From positions 40,483,501 to 40,547,500 of the forward strand of contig BTCW01000016.1 in NCBI GenBank assembly GCA_033239725.1: a DNA stretch of 64,000 nucleotides, given 5' to 3'. The notes beneath the pieces were generated by a model, which saw only the letters and a list, made by a program, of their open reading frames with translations, searched no databases and had not been told where the DNA came from. This document shows positions 30,687 to 42,050 of this stretch, piece by piece. How positions within the stretch are numbered: position 1 is the stretch's first letter; every line of letters starts with the position of its first letter. Source of the DNA: Echinochloa phyllopogon (taxonomy: Eukaryota > Streptophyta > Magnoliopsida > Poales > Poaceae). A program made the translations under genes and the position numbers.

Positions 30687-31388
30687 TACATACGGCGATC
30701 GCCGCCGTTCCCAGATCGTGACGAATTTTCCTGTTGGGCGCTGCCGGTGCAGTGAGCTCGATCATCAGCTCTGTCGCTTTACCGTACTTATCGACTGTTC
30801 AATATGAGCCGTTTCCTTGAAAAGGTGTCCTTTTCCCCGCACGTACACCGGCCGCTCGAGGCGTACGGGGATGTGGTACACGTACTAGCTAGTACGTACG
30901 TGCGTCACCCATGCGGTCACACGCGCGGTACGTGCGCGCATGCTGTACGTTGTGGGCATGCATGTTCCAAAATGCATGGTAGGTGCCGGAAGGTGATTTT
31001 GGAAGGAAGGATCGCAGAAACTTAATTGCATCCTTTGTTTTGGACGAGTTGGTTGCTGTCGATTAATTATATGCAGTAGAGAGACGTACTCAGGGCAGTG
31101 CTGCTGTTATATATCAGTGAGGTGAATAATGGATACACGGACAAAACCAGCCGTTCCATTTCCATGGAAATTCACCGGCTCGTGCACGCGGACGCGCACT
31201 TCCTTTGGAGTCGTCTGGTCCCGGGCCGCCGCCCGCCGAGCACTTTGCAGCACGCAGGCGGCCCAACACGTCAGCGAGCGAGTAACTTCCACGAGATTGA
31301 TTTTGTTTTTCTCTCTCCTATTATTATCACTCGAGGGGGGCAAGGTCGCCCGGCGAATAAAAGTTTGACATTGCGCCACTTCGATCCA
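30687..31388. other. Intergenic, no gene seen
   Basis: GC-rich patches with short palindromes (TACGTACGTG, GCGCGCATGC) around 30840-30960. I see no supported ORF, RNA gene or transposon end. Confidence 0.6.
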
Positions 31389-31641
31389 GGCCTAGTTGGT
31401 AGTTCAAAGTTAAAACTTCGCCGCCGCGGCACCACTTTATTTGTATTTGTGAATAATTGTCTAAATAGTGATTAATTAGGCTTAAAATATTCATCTCGCA
31501 AAGTACAATAAAACCATGCAATTAGTTTTTAATTTTATCTATATTTAGTACTACATGTATGTCCCGGCATTTTGATGGGATGAGAATCTTTTTTTACATA
31601 GTAAAATTTAGAGGTGAAATCTAGGAACTAAACAAGGGCCC
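31389..31641 (+). mobile_element. MITE family A
   Basis: Ends GGCCTAGTTGGTAGTTC and GGAACTAAACAAGGGCCC, interior GATTAATTAGGCTTAAAATA. The left terminal repeat is diverged and the CTACTGTAG block is altered to CACCACTTTA. Confidence 0.82.
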
Positions 31642-31985
31642 ACTTGTGTGCTTGTCCTTGTCAACGGGAGATTTCTTCGTTTCTAAAATCTGTATGTGCT
31701 TGCAAGCAAATGATTATTTTTTTTTTCTCTGAACGAGGCGAATTACGTGGCGGGCCTCGTGGTTCATGTGGTCCGGGAGCTAGCCGAGCCAGAAAGCCCG
31801 CCCCCACGAACGTACGTACTTTACTTCATTCCGATGAAATTGCTGTCCGGGTCCGTCTTTGTCCGCACAGGCACAAAGAATGCGGCGCCATCTATCACCC
31901 GCGCAGGAGACGAAATAGATGCTGACAGGACGGATCCGGTCGGTGAAATGAAAGCATCCTTTCCTATTTTTGTGAATATCAACTA

Positions 31986-32261
31986 AGCCTTTGTTTAGAG
32001 CCTAAATTCTCACCCCAAAGTTCACTATGCAAAAAGAAGATTCTCATCACATCAAAATGTCATATCATACATGGAATACTAAATGTAGATAAAATCAAAA
32101 ACTAATTGCACAGTTTTATTATACTCTACAAGACGAACATTTTGAACCTAATTAATTAATTTTTGGATAATTTTTCACACATACAAACGAAATGCTACAG
32201 TAACGCACGTACTCCAAAAGACTTAAATTTAGCTTCAATTTCAGGAACTAAACAAAGGACT
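31986..32261 (-). mobile_element. MITE family A, opposite orientation
   Basis: Starts GCCTTTGTTTAGAGCC and ends GGAACTAAACAAAGG. The interior reads in reverse: CACATCAAAATGTCATATC early, and ATTAATTAATTTTTGG with GCTACAGTAACG late. Confidence 0.82.
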
Positions 32262-33930
32262 AAAGCCGCATTTCCGCACTGCGTGTTTTGCAATCAGGGC
32301 TGCGCAATTGCATCGGTATTGATTGTCTGTCTCGCTCGCTTTGGTCAGAAATCTGAAAACTCTCTGCTTGCTGCTTCAGGCAACGAAAACAAAGACCTCA
32401 TTAGACAGGTCTCGTGAATTAACACGGGTTTGTGAAAGTACGGAATAATTTTATAAACTGATTTTAGTGTAGAGGTAAAAAAATTTCACTCCAATAAAAC
32501 ACAGTCAAAAGGTGACATTTTAATGCTTCCAGAGTCTCCGGCTTGACATCATCGCAGCGGTGCGCTACTGGCTGAAACAAAAGGTCCATATCTTCTGCGT
32601 CTCCGGTAGTGCTTTACCAGAAAGAAATCAGCGCGTAGCTTCCGAGAAACGTGCATTCCCAAATAGGAGCACCTGTCCTTCATTTTTTTCTTGTCGAGTG
32701 CTGAAGAAGCATGTTGGACTTCATGGTGTTTGTAACTAATCTGAGATGTAGCACTATGCAGCTACACACTGTAGAACTAGAAAACGAACTTCAACATTCA
32801 TGGTTAGATGGATGGTGATGTCAGCAAGCAGTCTGCTCATCTCTAACCAAACAACTTGGAGAATCCACGAAAGCTTCGGAGCTGAAAGATCCAACTCGCC
32901 TGCCCCCATTTTCGCCCCGAATCAGACAGATACAGGTCGTATCCTGCCTGACGGGGATGGCGCACGAGCACCTCCGGCTAGCTGCCGTGGGCATGGCAGC
33001 GACCAGTGGCGGACCCAGAGATTTCGTAGAGCCTAGGCGAATTTAGCTACTGATGAACAAGTTCTGCGTTCCGCCCGGCAACTTGCCGTTCTGTGTGTTG
33101 TGCTGGATCAGCGCTGCGCTTGACTGTATCTTCTTTTCCACAAGCTGATTGTTAACATGTGCAGGTTCTTGTAGACGCTCGCCCACGGGAGCCTCGCCGG
33201 GCCTTGCGTCCGCCCCTGGCAGCAACCCAACCCTGCTTCGGAAGTGCCTTTCCTTGACCTGCGATGTCAAAGGTCACCGAACCAGCTGATGCCGGCGGCT
33301 GCAGGTGCAGCGATGCTAACGGCTACACACCCAACGATCAACGTCTTGCAGTGCATGTTATTCTTGGCTCCTGCTAATCCCTGACACAAGTCGCATTCGT
33401 ATCCCTGACAGAATCGGGATGACAGCCGCATTTCCGCATGGCTGCGGCGCTGCGCAATTGCGTCGGCCAGGCAGAAGTCTGAAAATTCCGGTGCTGAATA
33501 TTTTTGGTTCTCAGGAGCACCACCATCCAGCTGCCGTGTGATTTTCTCGGCAATGCAAAGAAGCAACTCTTGTTACCTTGACATGGTGCCCTCCCTGGAA
33601 TGGAATTTTTTGCGATTGGTCAGAGCAGTCGGGACGAGAGGGAGTGCATCCAGATCCAATTACAGAGATAGTCAGATAGAGTCCATTTCGTCGCCGTAGT
33701 GCGTGACGGATCGTATCGCTTTCGCGAGGAAGCAGACGACGATTCGTATCGTTGGAAATCTCCTAATCCCTCTTGCAGGTACGGTGCTTCGCCGGTGGCA
33801 CTGACTGCTTGCCCTCGACTTTCTCGTGTTCATATGCCGATGTGATGTCCCTCCTCTGGGCGCCAAGTCCGCTGACGCGGGCCGTACCTAGGATGCCTTG
33901 CGATTCTGCACTGCTGCGGTTGCGTTGCGA
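32262..33930. other. Intergenic, no gene; diverged local duplication
   Basis: Segments near 32270-32390 and 33420-33520 resemble each other (GCCGCATTTCCGCA..., GCTGCGCAATTGC, AGTCTGAAAA), suggesting an old local duplication. No ORF here has a recognisable product. Confidence 0.5.
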
Positions 33931-34188
33931 GGCCTCGTTCAGATGCAACAAAACAACGTAAATACCGTAGCATTTCGTTTATATTTAAAAATAATTATCT
34001 AAATATTAATTAATTAGGTTCAAAATGTTTGTCTCGTAGAGTACAACAAAACTGTATAAAACTGTATAATTAGTTTTTGATTTCATCTAAATTTAATACT
34101 ACATGCATGTGCCGATATTTTGATGTGATAGAAATCTTATTTTTACGTAGTAAAATTTGGAAGTAGAATTTGGGACGTAAGCAGGGGC
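33931..34188 (+). mobile_element. MITE family A, diverged right end
   Basis: Begins GGCCTCGTTCAGATGC, contains ACCGTAGCATTTCG and TTAATTAATTAGGTTCAAAATG, and ends GGGACGTAAGCAGGGG. A short internal duplication (ACTGTATAA twice) is visible near 34050. It lies about 225 bp upstream of the first membrane-protein gene. Confidence 0.8.
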
Positions 34189-34337
34189 AAAATTTCGTTC
34201 AAATCGGCTACAGTGCAGGCGTGCTTTTCCGGAGCTCTGCCGGCGATTCTGGGGCGGATCTCACCGCCACCGGAGGCAGGCACGGCGCCTTTTTTTTTCC
34301 TTTGCATCCGTCGTCTGCTAGTAGCTATACTACTACT

Positions 34338-34344
34338 TTATAAG
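34338..34344 (+). promoter_or_regulatory. TATA box of membrane-protein gene 1
   Basis: TTTATAAGG near 34338, about 70 bp before the ATG at 34413. Spacing suits a start site near 34370. Confidence 0.55.
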
Positions 34345-34412
34345 GGGCCCTATGACTCTTCGTCTTGGGTCGGCATTCGACAAGGCCACTCGTGCTCTGC
34401 GGTTGGATCGCA

Positions 34413-34979
34413 ATGTCGCGGACCGAGGCGGCCATGCGGCGGGCGGGGGCGCTCGTGGCGCTCGCGGCGGCGTCCGCGCTCATCACGCGCCCGCCCGCGG
34501 CCGAGCACGTCGCGCTACCCCTGCACCTGGTGCTCCTCCTCGGCTGCGCCGCGGTGCAGCTCGCCGCCGTGGCCGGCCTCGCGCGCCGGGCCGCGGAGGC
34601 TGCTGCCCGCCGGACGATGGCCCTCGGCGCCCCGGCCGCGGGGATGCGGTGGGTCGGCTTCGCCTGCGTCGTGATCTACGCGCTGTACATGACCGGCGAC
34701 GCGCGGACGGAGGCGGAGGCGGCGCTGCACGAGGTCGGAGGGTTTCTCCTCTTCCTCATGTTCTTGGCGGGAGTTTGGGCGGTCTACCTGTCCATGTTCA
34801 CGGGAAGGGCTGCCCCGCCGCCGAGGAGGAAGAGCTTGACGGCGGTGAGGTCGATGCCATGGCGCCCTGGCCTGCACGAGTCGTTGCTGATCCAAAGGTT
34901 TGGAATATCCATGACTTTCTTATTTCGAGTCTCTGCATGTCCTGAAGACGTACTGCTCGTACTAAGCTTATTTGTCTAA
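34413..34979 (+). CDS. Small four-helix membrane protein, paralogue 1
   Basis: 188 residues, unrecognised family. Hydrophobic segments lie near residues 10-25, 33-55, 70-90 and 104-130 (MRWVGFACVVIYALYM and GGFLLFLMFLAGVWAVYLSMF), so probably four membrane spans. Two relatives lie at 40828 and 43143, sharing TEAAMRRAG, LLLGCAA, RWVGFA and LMFLAG..LSM motifs. After SMFTGRAAPPP this copy leaves the frame of its relatives. The acidic tail EEEELDGGEVD appears in the +1 frame, which suggests a one-base loss and a changed C-terminus. A GT at 34898 and AG at 34986-34987 match the intron of paralogue 2. The start ATG is aligned with the paralogue start. Confidence 0.6.
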   Translation: MSRTEAAMRRAGALVALAAASALITRPPAAEHVALPLHLVLLLGCAAVQLAAVAGLARRAAEAAARRTMALGAPAAGMRWVGFACVVIYALYMTGDARTEAEAALHEVGGFLLFLMFLAGVWAVYLSMFTGRAAPPPRRKSLTAVRSMPWRPGLHESLLIQRFGISMTFLFRVSACPEDVLLVLSLFV

Positions 34980-35800
34980 TACCTCAGCTCTGACCACGGC
35001 GGCGGGCAGTAAAGACGAAGAAAGCGCCTCTAGCGTTCTGAAAGATGGGAGTTGTATCATAAATAAAGAACGGGAGCCACGGGTTGCAGCACTAGTGCTA
35101 CTATTCTTTTGTGCATCCTCTGTACAGTATTTCTCCCCGTTGTACAGTTTTTTTTTGTAGAAATGAGATATTTGTACAGTATTTCTCCCCTTTGTACAGT
35201 TTTTTTTTGGGTTAGAAATTAAGATCTTTGTTCAGTATTGGTATGGGAGTTGGCCATGTCTAAACTTTGGAGTTGATTCAATTCAACTTTCACCAAACGA
35301 TCAGTTGAACACTCGCCTCTCAAACAACCAACCAATCTGCCCCTCAACTTCTGTTTGTAAGCTACGTTAATATACTAATATAGTCGTTGTCCCTGGTTCA
35401 TATGATCTTGGTAGTAACTGTGCATATCCTACCAACTTCCAGTAATGCGAGACGTCTGTTGTATTCAGTTCGTTTGTTTACTTGGTTGAACTCTGTAGTT
35501 TAATGTTGATGCCATGCCCGGTTCTACTGAAATAAAAATAGAAAATAACTGATCCACCATCCTTACGTGATAGCCTGGTGCAAGAAAATCTCCTTGTTCT
35601 TCTTCCTGTTTTGGTTTCCATGACGAGAAGGTGACGCATGCAAATGCACGTCGCTGTGGCAAGATTTCTCTGATGCTAGCTCGGTAGTTTCCTGGCCCGT
35701 GCCGGCCCTGGAAAGGGCTGAGAAATGTAGGGCCCGCTTCCCCATGTGTCGATGGGCAGAACAATGAGTTTGCATACATTCGTTGAGTCCTTATCCTTCC
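34980..35800. other. 3' region and intergenic, no gene
   Basis: Holds two near-copies of ACAGTATTTCTCCCC(G/T)TTGTACAG at 35125 and 35173. It also has the first of a pair of similar segments (TTTAATGTTGATGCCATGCC near 35500), whose partner is near 36160. No supported ORF. Confidence 0.5.
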
Positions 35801-35801
35801 G

Positions 35802-36067
35802 AGGCCTCGTTTAGTTACCGACGTGTTAAAGTTAAAATTTTATCATAAATACAATACTGTAGCATTTAGTTTGTATTTATGAATAATTGTCCAAACATTG
35901 ATTAATTAGGCTCAAAATATTCGTCCTCGCAAAATACAACAAAACTGTGTAATTAGCTTTTTTATTTCATCTACATTTAGTACTCCATGCATGTGCCGAT
36001 ATTTTAATGTGATGTGAATCTTCTTTTTACATAGTAGAATTTGAGGATGAAATTTGGGAACTGGGCC
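35802..36067 (+). mobile_element. MITE family A
   Basis: Begins GGCCTCGTTTAGTTACC and ends GGGAACTGGGCC, with ACTGTAGCATTTAG and GATTAATTAGGCTCAAAATA inside. It lies between the two similar segments at 35500 and 36160. Confidence 0.84.
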
Positions 36068-37779
36068 AACTTCCGGTATTTGCAAGGTAGTCTGTTGACT
36101 TAAGTCCATTGTTTATTTCGTTGAATTCAGTCCATTATTTTTTGTTGTTGAATTCAGTAGTTTAACGTTGATGGCATGCCCCGTTTCTGCTGAAATAAAG
36201 TAGAATAAAACAGATCCATTGTCCTTGCGTGCTTCTTAAGAAATGCTGACGGCATCTATCGAAGTACTAGTATGTGGTTTAAATAGCATATATCATAGGT
36301 CCATTATTGTCCTTTGCTGCTAGGCACTGAAAGAAAAAGTAATGCCGTTTGGGCTTTCAGGTTTGTCAAGGCTAGTAAACTTAATTGACAAAATCAGTGT
36401 CCTCTGCGTATTTCTGAAGGATTGACGCAGCGACGCTGACCTGAATTTTATACTCGTCCGTGACTACTAAAAAAGAAACGGCAAGTTCTCAGAAAATATA
36501 GAGAAGACTAGACAATTTTGGTCAGTCTAAAAGCTTTCGTGAATCGTGATGTGGTTATGTGGAGCAAGAAAGCCCCTACCTTTTGTTCTGGGGAGGGTTG
36601 TGTTGGGGTTCTTTAGTTTTCCCTGACGACGGGATGTCGGATAAAATGCACGTCTTTATGGCAACATTCCCTATACTATAGGCCATGACAGCAATTTCCC
36701 GGTTCGTACGCCTCAAACGGAAAGGGAAATGCAGGCCAGTTTGGCGCCACTCGTGGCGTGCGAAAGAGAGGCAATGAGCTCGCTGTTTCTCTCAACAAAT
36801 GGAGAGGAGGAAAGGAGCAGATGGAAGCGTCGTTGTCAGATAAGATCGGTTTTCTCTTAACGTGTTCTAATTCATGGAATTGCACGCCAGCGGCAGTAGT
36901 GTTACACTCGTCCATATTCACACTTCACCTACACGTCGCGTTATTTGACACGCACTTGAACGTGTTACCTTAATTTCATGCCCCCACACGTGCATACCTT
37001 TTTCAAAGCGAAGTTTTGCAAACAAAATAGTTTTTCAAAAACGAGGCGAATTACATGCGGACTTTCGTGGTCCATGCATGTGCAGATGATGTCACTTGTG
37101 GTGGGAACTGGGAAGCAGGGCCAATACTTCTTCACCGACCAGGCGACCAGACACGAGTTCGAGTTCGAGTTCAGCGCAAGAGGCAAGACGGAACCTGCTA
37201 CTACTGGTAGCTAGAGATTATGCCCTACTCGTCACACGAGTTCACGAGCCAGACAAGACTCCGCGCTGCGGCGGCGGCGGCGGCCATATTCGTCCTTTTT
37301 ATACCAAATAAAATAAAACACAGACGGCCATCAAGATTAAAATGGTTTATGTTCACTGTTCTTTGCAGGAAGCTGTTTGGAAGGAGCAAAGAAGCTATAG
37401 GAATTGCTCACTTGTGCCTCTTGCACCTGGGTCCTGTCACTGTCAACAGATAAATGAACTAGAGGACAATGAAAGTATATATGAGCCCAGATTTCGGGTT
37501 GTTGGACACGAGATTTTGTACCTTTTGTTACTTCCGTACTCGCGAATCATACTAGTTTTTAATCTGTGTTTGTACCTTTTCCTTTTTGACGCAAACGACA
37601 GTGGATGAGTATCCCTACCTGAATTTTTACCACTGATCCAGGCCATGCCGGTAATGGAGGAGGTGTGACCCCAGTACAAAATTGTGGCGCCTTCAGCGCA
37701 GAATACAGCATGGGGGATGGGAGAGCAAGATTACATGATTTGAAGTAGATTACACCAAGTATCAGCTATCGAGGCATTA
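36068..37779. other. Intergenic, no gene seen
   Basis: Mostly unique-looking sequence. A module near 37040 (ACGAGGCGAATTACATG...GTGGTCCATG) is similar to one near 31735, so pieces of a larger duplication may be scattered here. No ORF here has gene character. Confidence 0.5.
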
Positions 37780-38058
37780 GGGCATGTACAATCCACAGAC
37801 AGCAGCTGTTTTTTTATTGCCACAGAGATCAAATGAGCTGATGTGGCTATTATTTAATGAGGAAAGCGAGTGTTGCTGTCTACTATCTCGTCTACTGCTT
37901 TGGCTCGTGCTCCTATATAAAACATCAGAAACCAGAGTGCGTATTTATTATCACACAGACAGCTAAATAGACAGCAGCTGTCTAAACTATTGTAGAGCTG
38001 ACTATTTAACTATCTGTATGTGTTAAATAGACAGCAGTTGTCTAATAGTACATGCCCC
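37780..38058. mobile_element. MITE family D
   Basis: Inverted ends GGGCATGTAC and GTACATGCCCC, with AGACAGCAGCTGT repeated inside both halves. No coding content. Family not recognised. Confidence 0.65.
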
Positions 38059-38060
38059 AG

Positions 38061-38388
38061 TCAGGTTGCGCCAAAGTTTACAGTCGTCTCGGCAGCAAGG
38101 AAGTAGGCCAGGCAGACCTTTGTGATGCTCTGGTAGGCGGGCAATAAGGATCTCAGGGCTGTCCAATGGGTCCCAGTTACCTCGCCCTCCAAGGATGAGA
38201 GGTGCGAGCCCACAGTGCCTGCCCAAGCAGAACCCTCCGGCCGGTGAAGTCGACGGACCAGTTCAGCAGCAAGCAGGCGTTCTGCACGTCCAATCGTTTG
38301 ATTCCCAGCCCTCCATCTTCCTTGGCTTGGCATACTTGGTCAGGAGATGACTCGGTCTCTGGTGCCCAGTTCCTAGTTGCACGGGAAC
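38061..38388 (-). pseudogene. LINE reverse-transcriptase fragment, C-terminal part
   Basis: Read on the minus strand, it holds the conserved tail of plant LINE ORF2 (AKEDGGLGIKRLDVQNACLL, then an LLNW block) with stops and shifts. It continues the fragment at 39408-39895 after an interruption by a GC-rich element. Non-functional. Confidence 0.75.
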
Positions 38389-39407
38389 AAGGCTATCCGC
38401 ACTCGTCGTACTCTAAACTCATCCCTAAAGGGAATATTCTATCCTGGTCATCGATATTCTATACTCTATACCACTTTTCTCCGCACCCATCATACTCTAT
38501 ATCACATTCTCTATATCTCGTGGGGCCCACGCGTCGGATGCTTTTTCTTTATTTTCTCCCTTCCTCCCTCCTCCCCCTCTCTCTCGGCCATCTCCCCCGC
38601 CCCCTCCAACCGCGACGCCGCCCACTCCCCTCCCCCTCCCCCTCCCCCTTCCCTCTCCCCCGCCGCCGCCCACTCCCCTCCCCCTTCCCTTTCCCGCGCC
38701 GCCCCCCCCCTTCCCTCCCCTCAACCCGCGCCGCCGCCCCTCCCCTCCACCCGTGCAGCCGCCATCTCCGGCCCATCCCCTACCCCTCCTCGCCTCCCCG
38801 CGGCCGGCTCGCCTCGCCCCCGACCGCGACCAAGGCGGCGGCGTCGCCCCTCCCGTCCTCCTTGCACTCCTGCACTCCACGCGCGGCGCGACGGCGGTGG
38901 CCCAGGCCAGGCGCGACGGTGGCGGGCGAGCGGCGGACGGCGGTGGCGAGCGAGCGGCGCGACAGCAGTGGGCGGGCGAGCGGGGCGCGGGCCCCGCGTG
39001 GGCCACGTCAGCGCTCGGCGGCGGCGGCTGGGCCGACCTCCCGCCACACCTGCTCCCCCGACCTCCCCGCCGGTCTACCTCCCCGACCTCCTTGCCGCCC
39101 CCTTCGCCACACCTGCTCCCTCTCCTCCGCGGCGGCGGGCGATGGTGGATGGCCGCCCGGCGACACCGAGGACGCGGTAGCTGCAGGAAGCTCGCACGTC
39201 GAGGAGGCGGCGCTGGCGCGGGGAGGACAGGCGGTGGTTGGGGCCGATGCCAGCGTGGACGGATAGCGCTCCTCGCAGAGTACTCTGGATTCGGCGTATG
39301 GCCTCCCCTCGGTTTTCGTGCCGCACGCGATAGCGTTGGCCGCTGCAGAGTTTTTTTACCCATCGCGCACTGTCGTTTCCTTTTTAGTATACCAGTGCGA
39401 GCAGCCT
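38389..39407. mobile_element. GC-rich non-autonomous DNA element nested in the LINE
   Basis: About 1.0 kb that separates two collinear LINE pieces. The left end GGCTATCCGCACTCG...TACT and the reversed right end GGCTGCTCGCACTGGTATACT look like diverged terminal inverted repeats. The interior is C-rich low complexity (38560-38750) and a GC-rich block that is open in several frames by composition. The family is uncertain (MULE- or Harbinger-like) and the target duplication is not clear. Confidence 0.5.
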
Positions 39408-39895
39408 AATTAGAGTTATTAGGGGTACTTGCCGCGCATCGATCTGCCCAATCACACCTGCCGGCAGGCGGCAGCTGCATTGCCCCCATGAGATAAGTTG
39501 GGAGGCCAGTGAGAACTGAGTTGATGAGCACCACCCTTCCTGCAGGGCTAAGGAGCATGGCTTTCCACCCTGCCAAATATCTGTCCACCTTGGCGATCAT
39601 GGGAGCAAAAGCTGAAATATTAAGTTTGGCATTTGACAGGGACAGCCCAAGGTATGTTTGTGGAAATTCCTGCTGCTTGCAGCCGGCCAATATGTATAAT
39701 CAACCGTGGTAAGGTTTGTGGACTGACGTGCATAGGGACGGCAGTGCTCTTTCCGAAGTTGATCTTCAGTCCAGTAGCCTGCCCGGTCCTACATGCGTTT
39801 GAGGTGCCTGACGTCCGCTGCTTCTGCTCTCACCAATAACAGGGTATCATCTGCGTATCGTAGGACCGGGCAGGCTGCGTCTACCAGGGCCAACT
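39408..39895 (-). pseudogene. LINE reverse-transcriptase fragment, YADD part
   Basis: Minus-strand translation shows the RT active-site block (RYADDTLLL), then FPQTYLGLSLS, DRYLAGWKAMLLSPAGR and VLINSVLTGLPTYLM, all hallmarks of grass LINE ORF2. Several frame changes make it a fossil. Confidence 0.82.
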
Positions 39896-40714
39896 CGAGT
39901 TTTTAAAACGAGACGAATTCACTTGGGAAAGCGGTGTCGTCCCCCTTTTCCGGACTTCATTGTCTTGTGGTGCTTCCTCGTAACCGTAGACGCAGGTTGA
40001 AAGACGATGCGAAAAAGGAGTGGTCTAACCAACGGTGGAGCAGCAGATGGATGTCACATCAAGCGACGTTCCAGGGGCCGGGCAGAGAGTTGCCATCAAA
40101 TTATTTATCCCTGATCCCAAGTTGACACTACATTCTACCCACGGTTTTGGAGAAACAGTGGTTTGGAAATGCGCCCAGAGGTAGGCTAACTGCTATTGTG
40201 TTCCACCGGCAGCATTTGTTTTGATGCTTTGTAGTAATTGTATAAGAGCTGCTGTGCGGTCTTTACAGTTTGCTTAACGAAACGGCAATCCTTAGTTATT
40301 TCCTTCAAAACAATGATCAGTTAGTTATTCTTATCCGGCGGTATTCTTCTTTCCCCATTTCCAGAATTCTTTTTTTTTTGAAACTTTAGCAGGAGCACTG
40401 CTATTTCCAGAATTCCGGGTGGCTGTTGACCACTCTAGCCGGTCGGCGACCGGCGAGGACATCTTGACTGAAGCACCATTTCCTTCCCCTTTTTCTCCGT
40501 TGCTGTTTCGCCGCCGCCCGCCGGTACTATTGACTTTCTGCCATGAGATCTCTCGTGTTCATATCTGCTGTGTGGACGATGATGTCACCCGGACACGTGG
40601 CGCGCTCAGTTGTCCATAGCTTTAATTTGCCATGATAGCCAGAAGGATGACCTGCCATTGCCATGGACGGACAGTGACGGGCCGTCCACCGAGTACTATT
40701 TCTCACCTCAAGCT
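39896..40714. other. Intergenic and upstream region of membrane-protein gene 2
   Basis: No ORF with gene character and no clear transposon ends. The last 100 bp are probably promoter; CATATAGG at 40717-40724 is a weak TATA candidate. Confidence 0.5.
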
Positions 40715-40827
40715 TCCATATAGGTGTGTCCTCGGGCCTCGGCTCGGTTTACACTAGACGAGAACATTTCGGTCGCCACTCTCTCGACCTCGCTGCCTGC
40801 ACGGTGCCGGAGCGGGAGACCAGACAA

Positions 40828-41439
40828 ATGCCGCGGACCGAGGCGGCCATGCGCCGGGCGGGGGCGCTCGTGGGGCTCGCCACGGCGGCCGCGCTCGTGC
40901 GCGTGCTCTCCCCTGGGCCGGCGGCCGTGGAGCGCAGGTACGTCGCGCTCGTGCTGGTCCTGTTCGTCGCCTTGCTCCTCGGCTGCGCCGCCGTGCTCTT
41001 CTCGCGGGCCGCGCGCGGGATCTTGGCCGTGCCGTGGCGCACGGCGACGGGGCTGCTGCGGTGGGTCGGCTTCGCTGGCGTGGTGCTCTACGCGGCGTAC
41101 GTGGTCGGCGGCGTGCGGAAGGAGCCGCCGCCGCCGGAGGAGGAGGATGAGGTGATGTCGGTGGGCATGGTCAACGCCTTGCTCTTGTTCCTGATGTTCT
41201 TGGCTGGAATCTTGACCGTGAACCTGTCCATGCTCACGGAGCCGGCGCCGCCGCCACCACTGCTGCCGGTGGCGGCGGCGGCGGAAGAGCAGCTTGACGG
41301 CGGGGAGGCTGACGTCATGCTACCTACACCTGCACGTGTCGATGATTCAAAGGTAAGGAAGATGTTTTTTACTTTACCTGGAGTCTCTGTAGATCGAGGA
41401 CTGAGACCCTAAACACTGGTAAACGTCGTTCAGGTCTGA
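40828..41439 (+). CDS. Small four-helix membrane protein, paralogue 2
   Basis: Probably 176 residues in two exons, 40828-41352 and 41434-41439. The donor is AAAG|GTAAGG and the acceptor GTTCAG|GTC, an 81-nt intron that leaves only Val and a stop in exon 2. If unspliced, the frame runs to 41412. Likely membrane spans lie near residues 10-25, 37-57, 72-92 and 113-135, followed by a proline-rich stretch and an acidic tail (EEQLDGGEADVM). It is the best-preserved of the three paralogues in this region and serves as reference for the others. Family and function not recognised. AATAAA follows near 41484. Confidence 0.65.
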
Positions 41440-41527
41440 CAATTGCGGCGGAGAGATGAAGACGACGTTACGAATGATGGCAATAAATAAAGAAGCACGG
41501 CACCTATCGTCGATCGAGCTGCACTTG

Positions 41528-41531
<4 letters not shown>

Positions 41532-41561
<30 letters not shown>
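41532..41561. repeat. (CT)n microsatellite
   Basis: About 15 perfect CT repeats in the 3' flank of membrane-protein gene 2. Confidence 0.95.
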
Positions 41562-41568
<7 letters not shown>

Positions 41569-41947
41569 ATGTAGGAGTCGGTCGTAGTCAATCATATTTT
41601 CATACGGATCGAGTATTTCACATTGCTCATGTTTGCGAGTCAGGTACTCAGATCAGATGTACGGAGTATGTAATGCAATTACACATTGTTAGAAAATTGC
41701 CATCGTTGGCGTTGTTCCAAACACAAAAAGGGAAAGATCCAGTGGCCGTGCAAGTCCACTCCTCGCCGCCTCGATCATCATCCAAGGCGTTGTTGGTTGC
41801 AAAAAATGCATTTCTTTTCCCCTAGTCTGCACGGCATAAAGATACGGCTATAAATCAGATCGTTCTATTACTCCCTCCGTTCGTCTTATTGAAAAAAATC
41901 AATCTAAATGCAACAATAAATAGTAATTAAAAAAATGACGGGGAAGG

Positions 41948-41953
41948 AAAAAA
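41948..41953 (-). terminator. RNA polymerase III terminator of tRNA-Tyr
   Basis: A run of at least five T on the minus strand, about a dozen bases past the tRNA 3' end. Confidence 0.8.
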
Positions 41954-41964
41954 GAGGAGAATTA

Positions 41965-42050
41965 TCCGACCTGCCGGATTCGAACCAGCGACCTAAGGAT
42001 TTATCTGCAACGCCTACAGTCCTCCGCTCTACCAACTGAGCTAAGGTCGG
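41965..42050 (-). tRNA. tRNA-Tyr (GTA), intron-containing
   Basis: On the minus strand the gene begins CCGACCTTAGCTCAGTTGG and ends CTGGTTCGAATCCGGCAGGT plus CGG and discriminator A. It has A and B box sequences, paired acceptor ends (CCGACC/GGTCGG) and anticodon GTA (complement of 42015-42017). A short intron of about 13 nt follows position 37, as in all plant tRNA-Tyr genes. Removing it leaves 73 nt. The gene charges tyrosine for translation. Confidence 0.96.

Noticed and set aside
38202..39409. ORFs of 218-354 residues in the GC-rich block
   Set aside because: Open in several frames on both strands, low-complexity composition, inside a nested mobile element.
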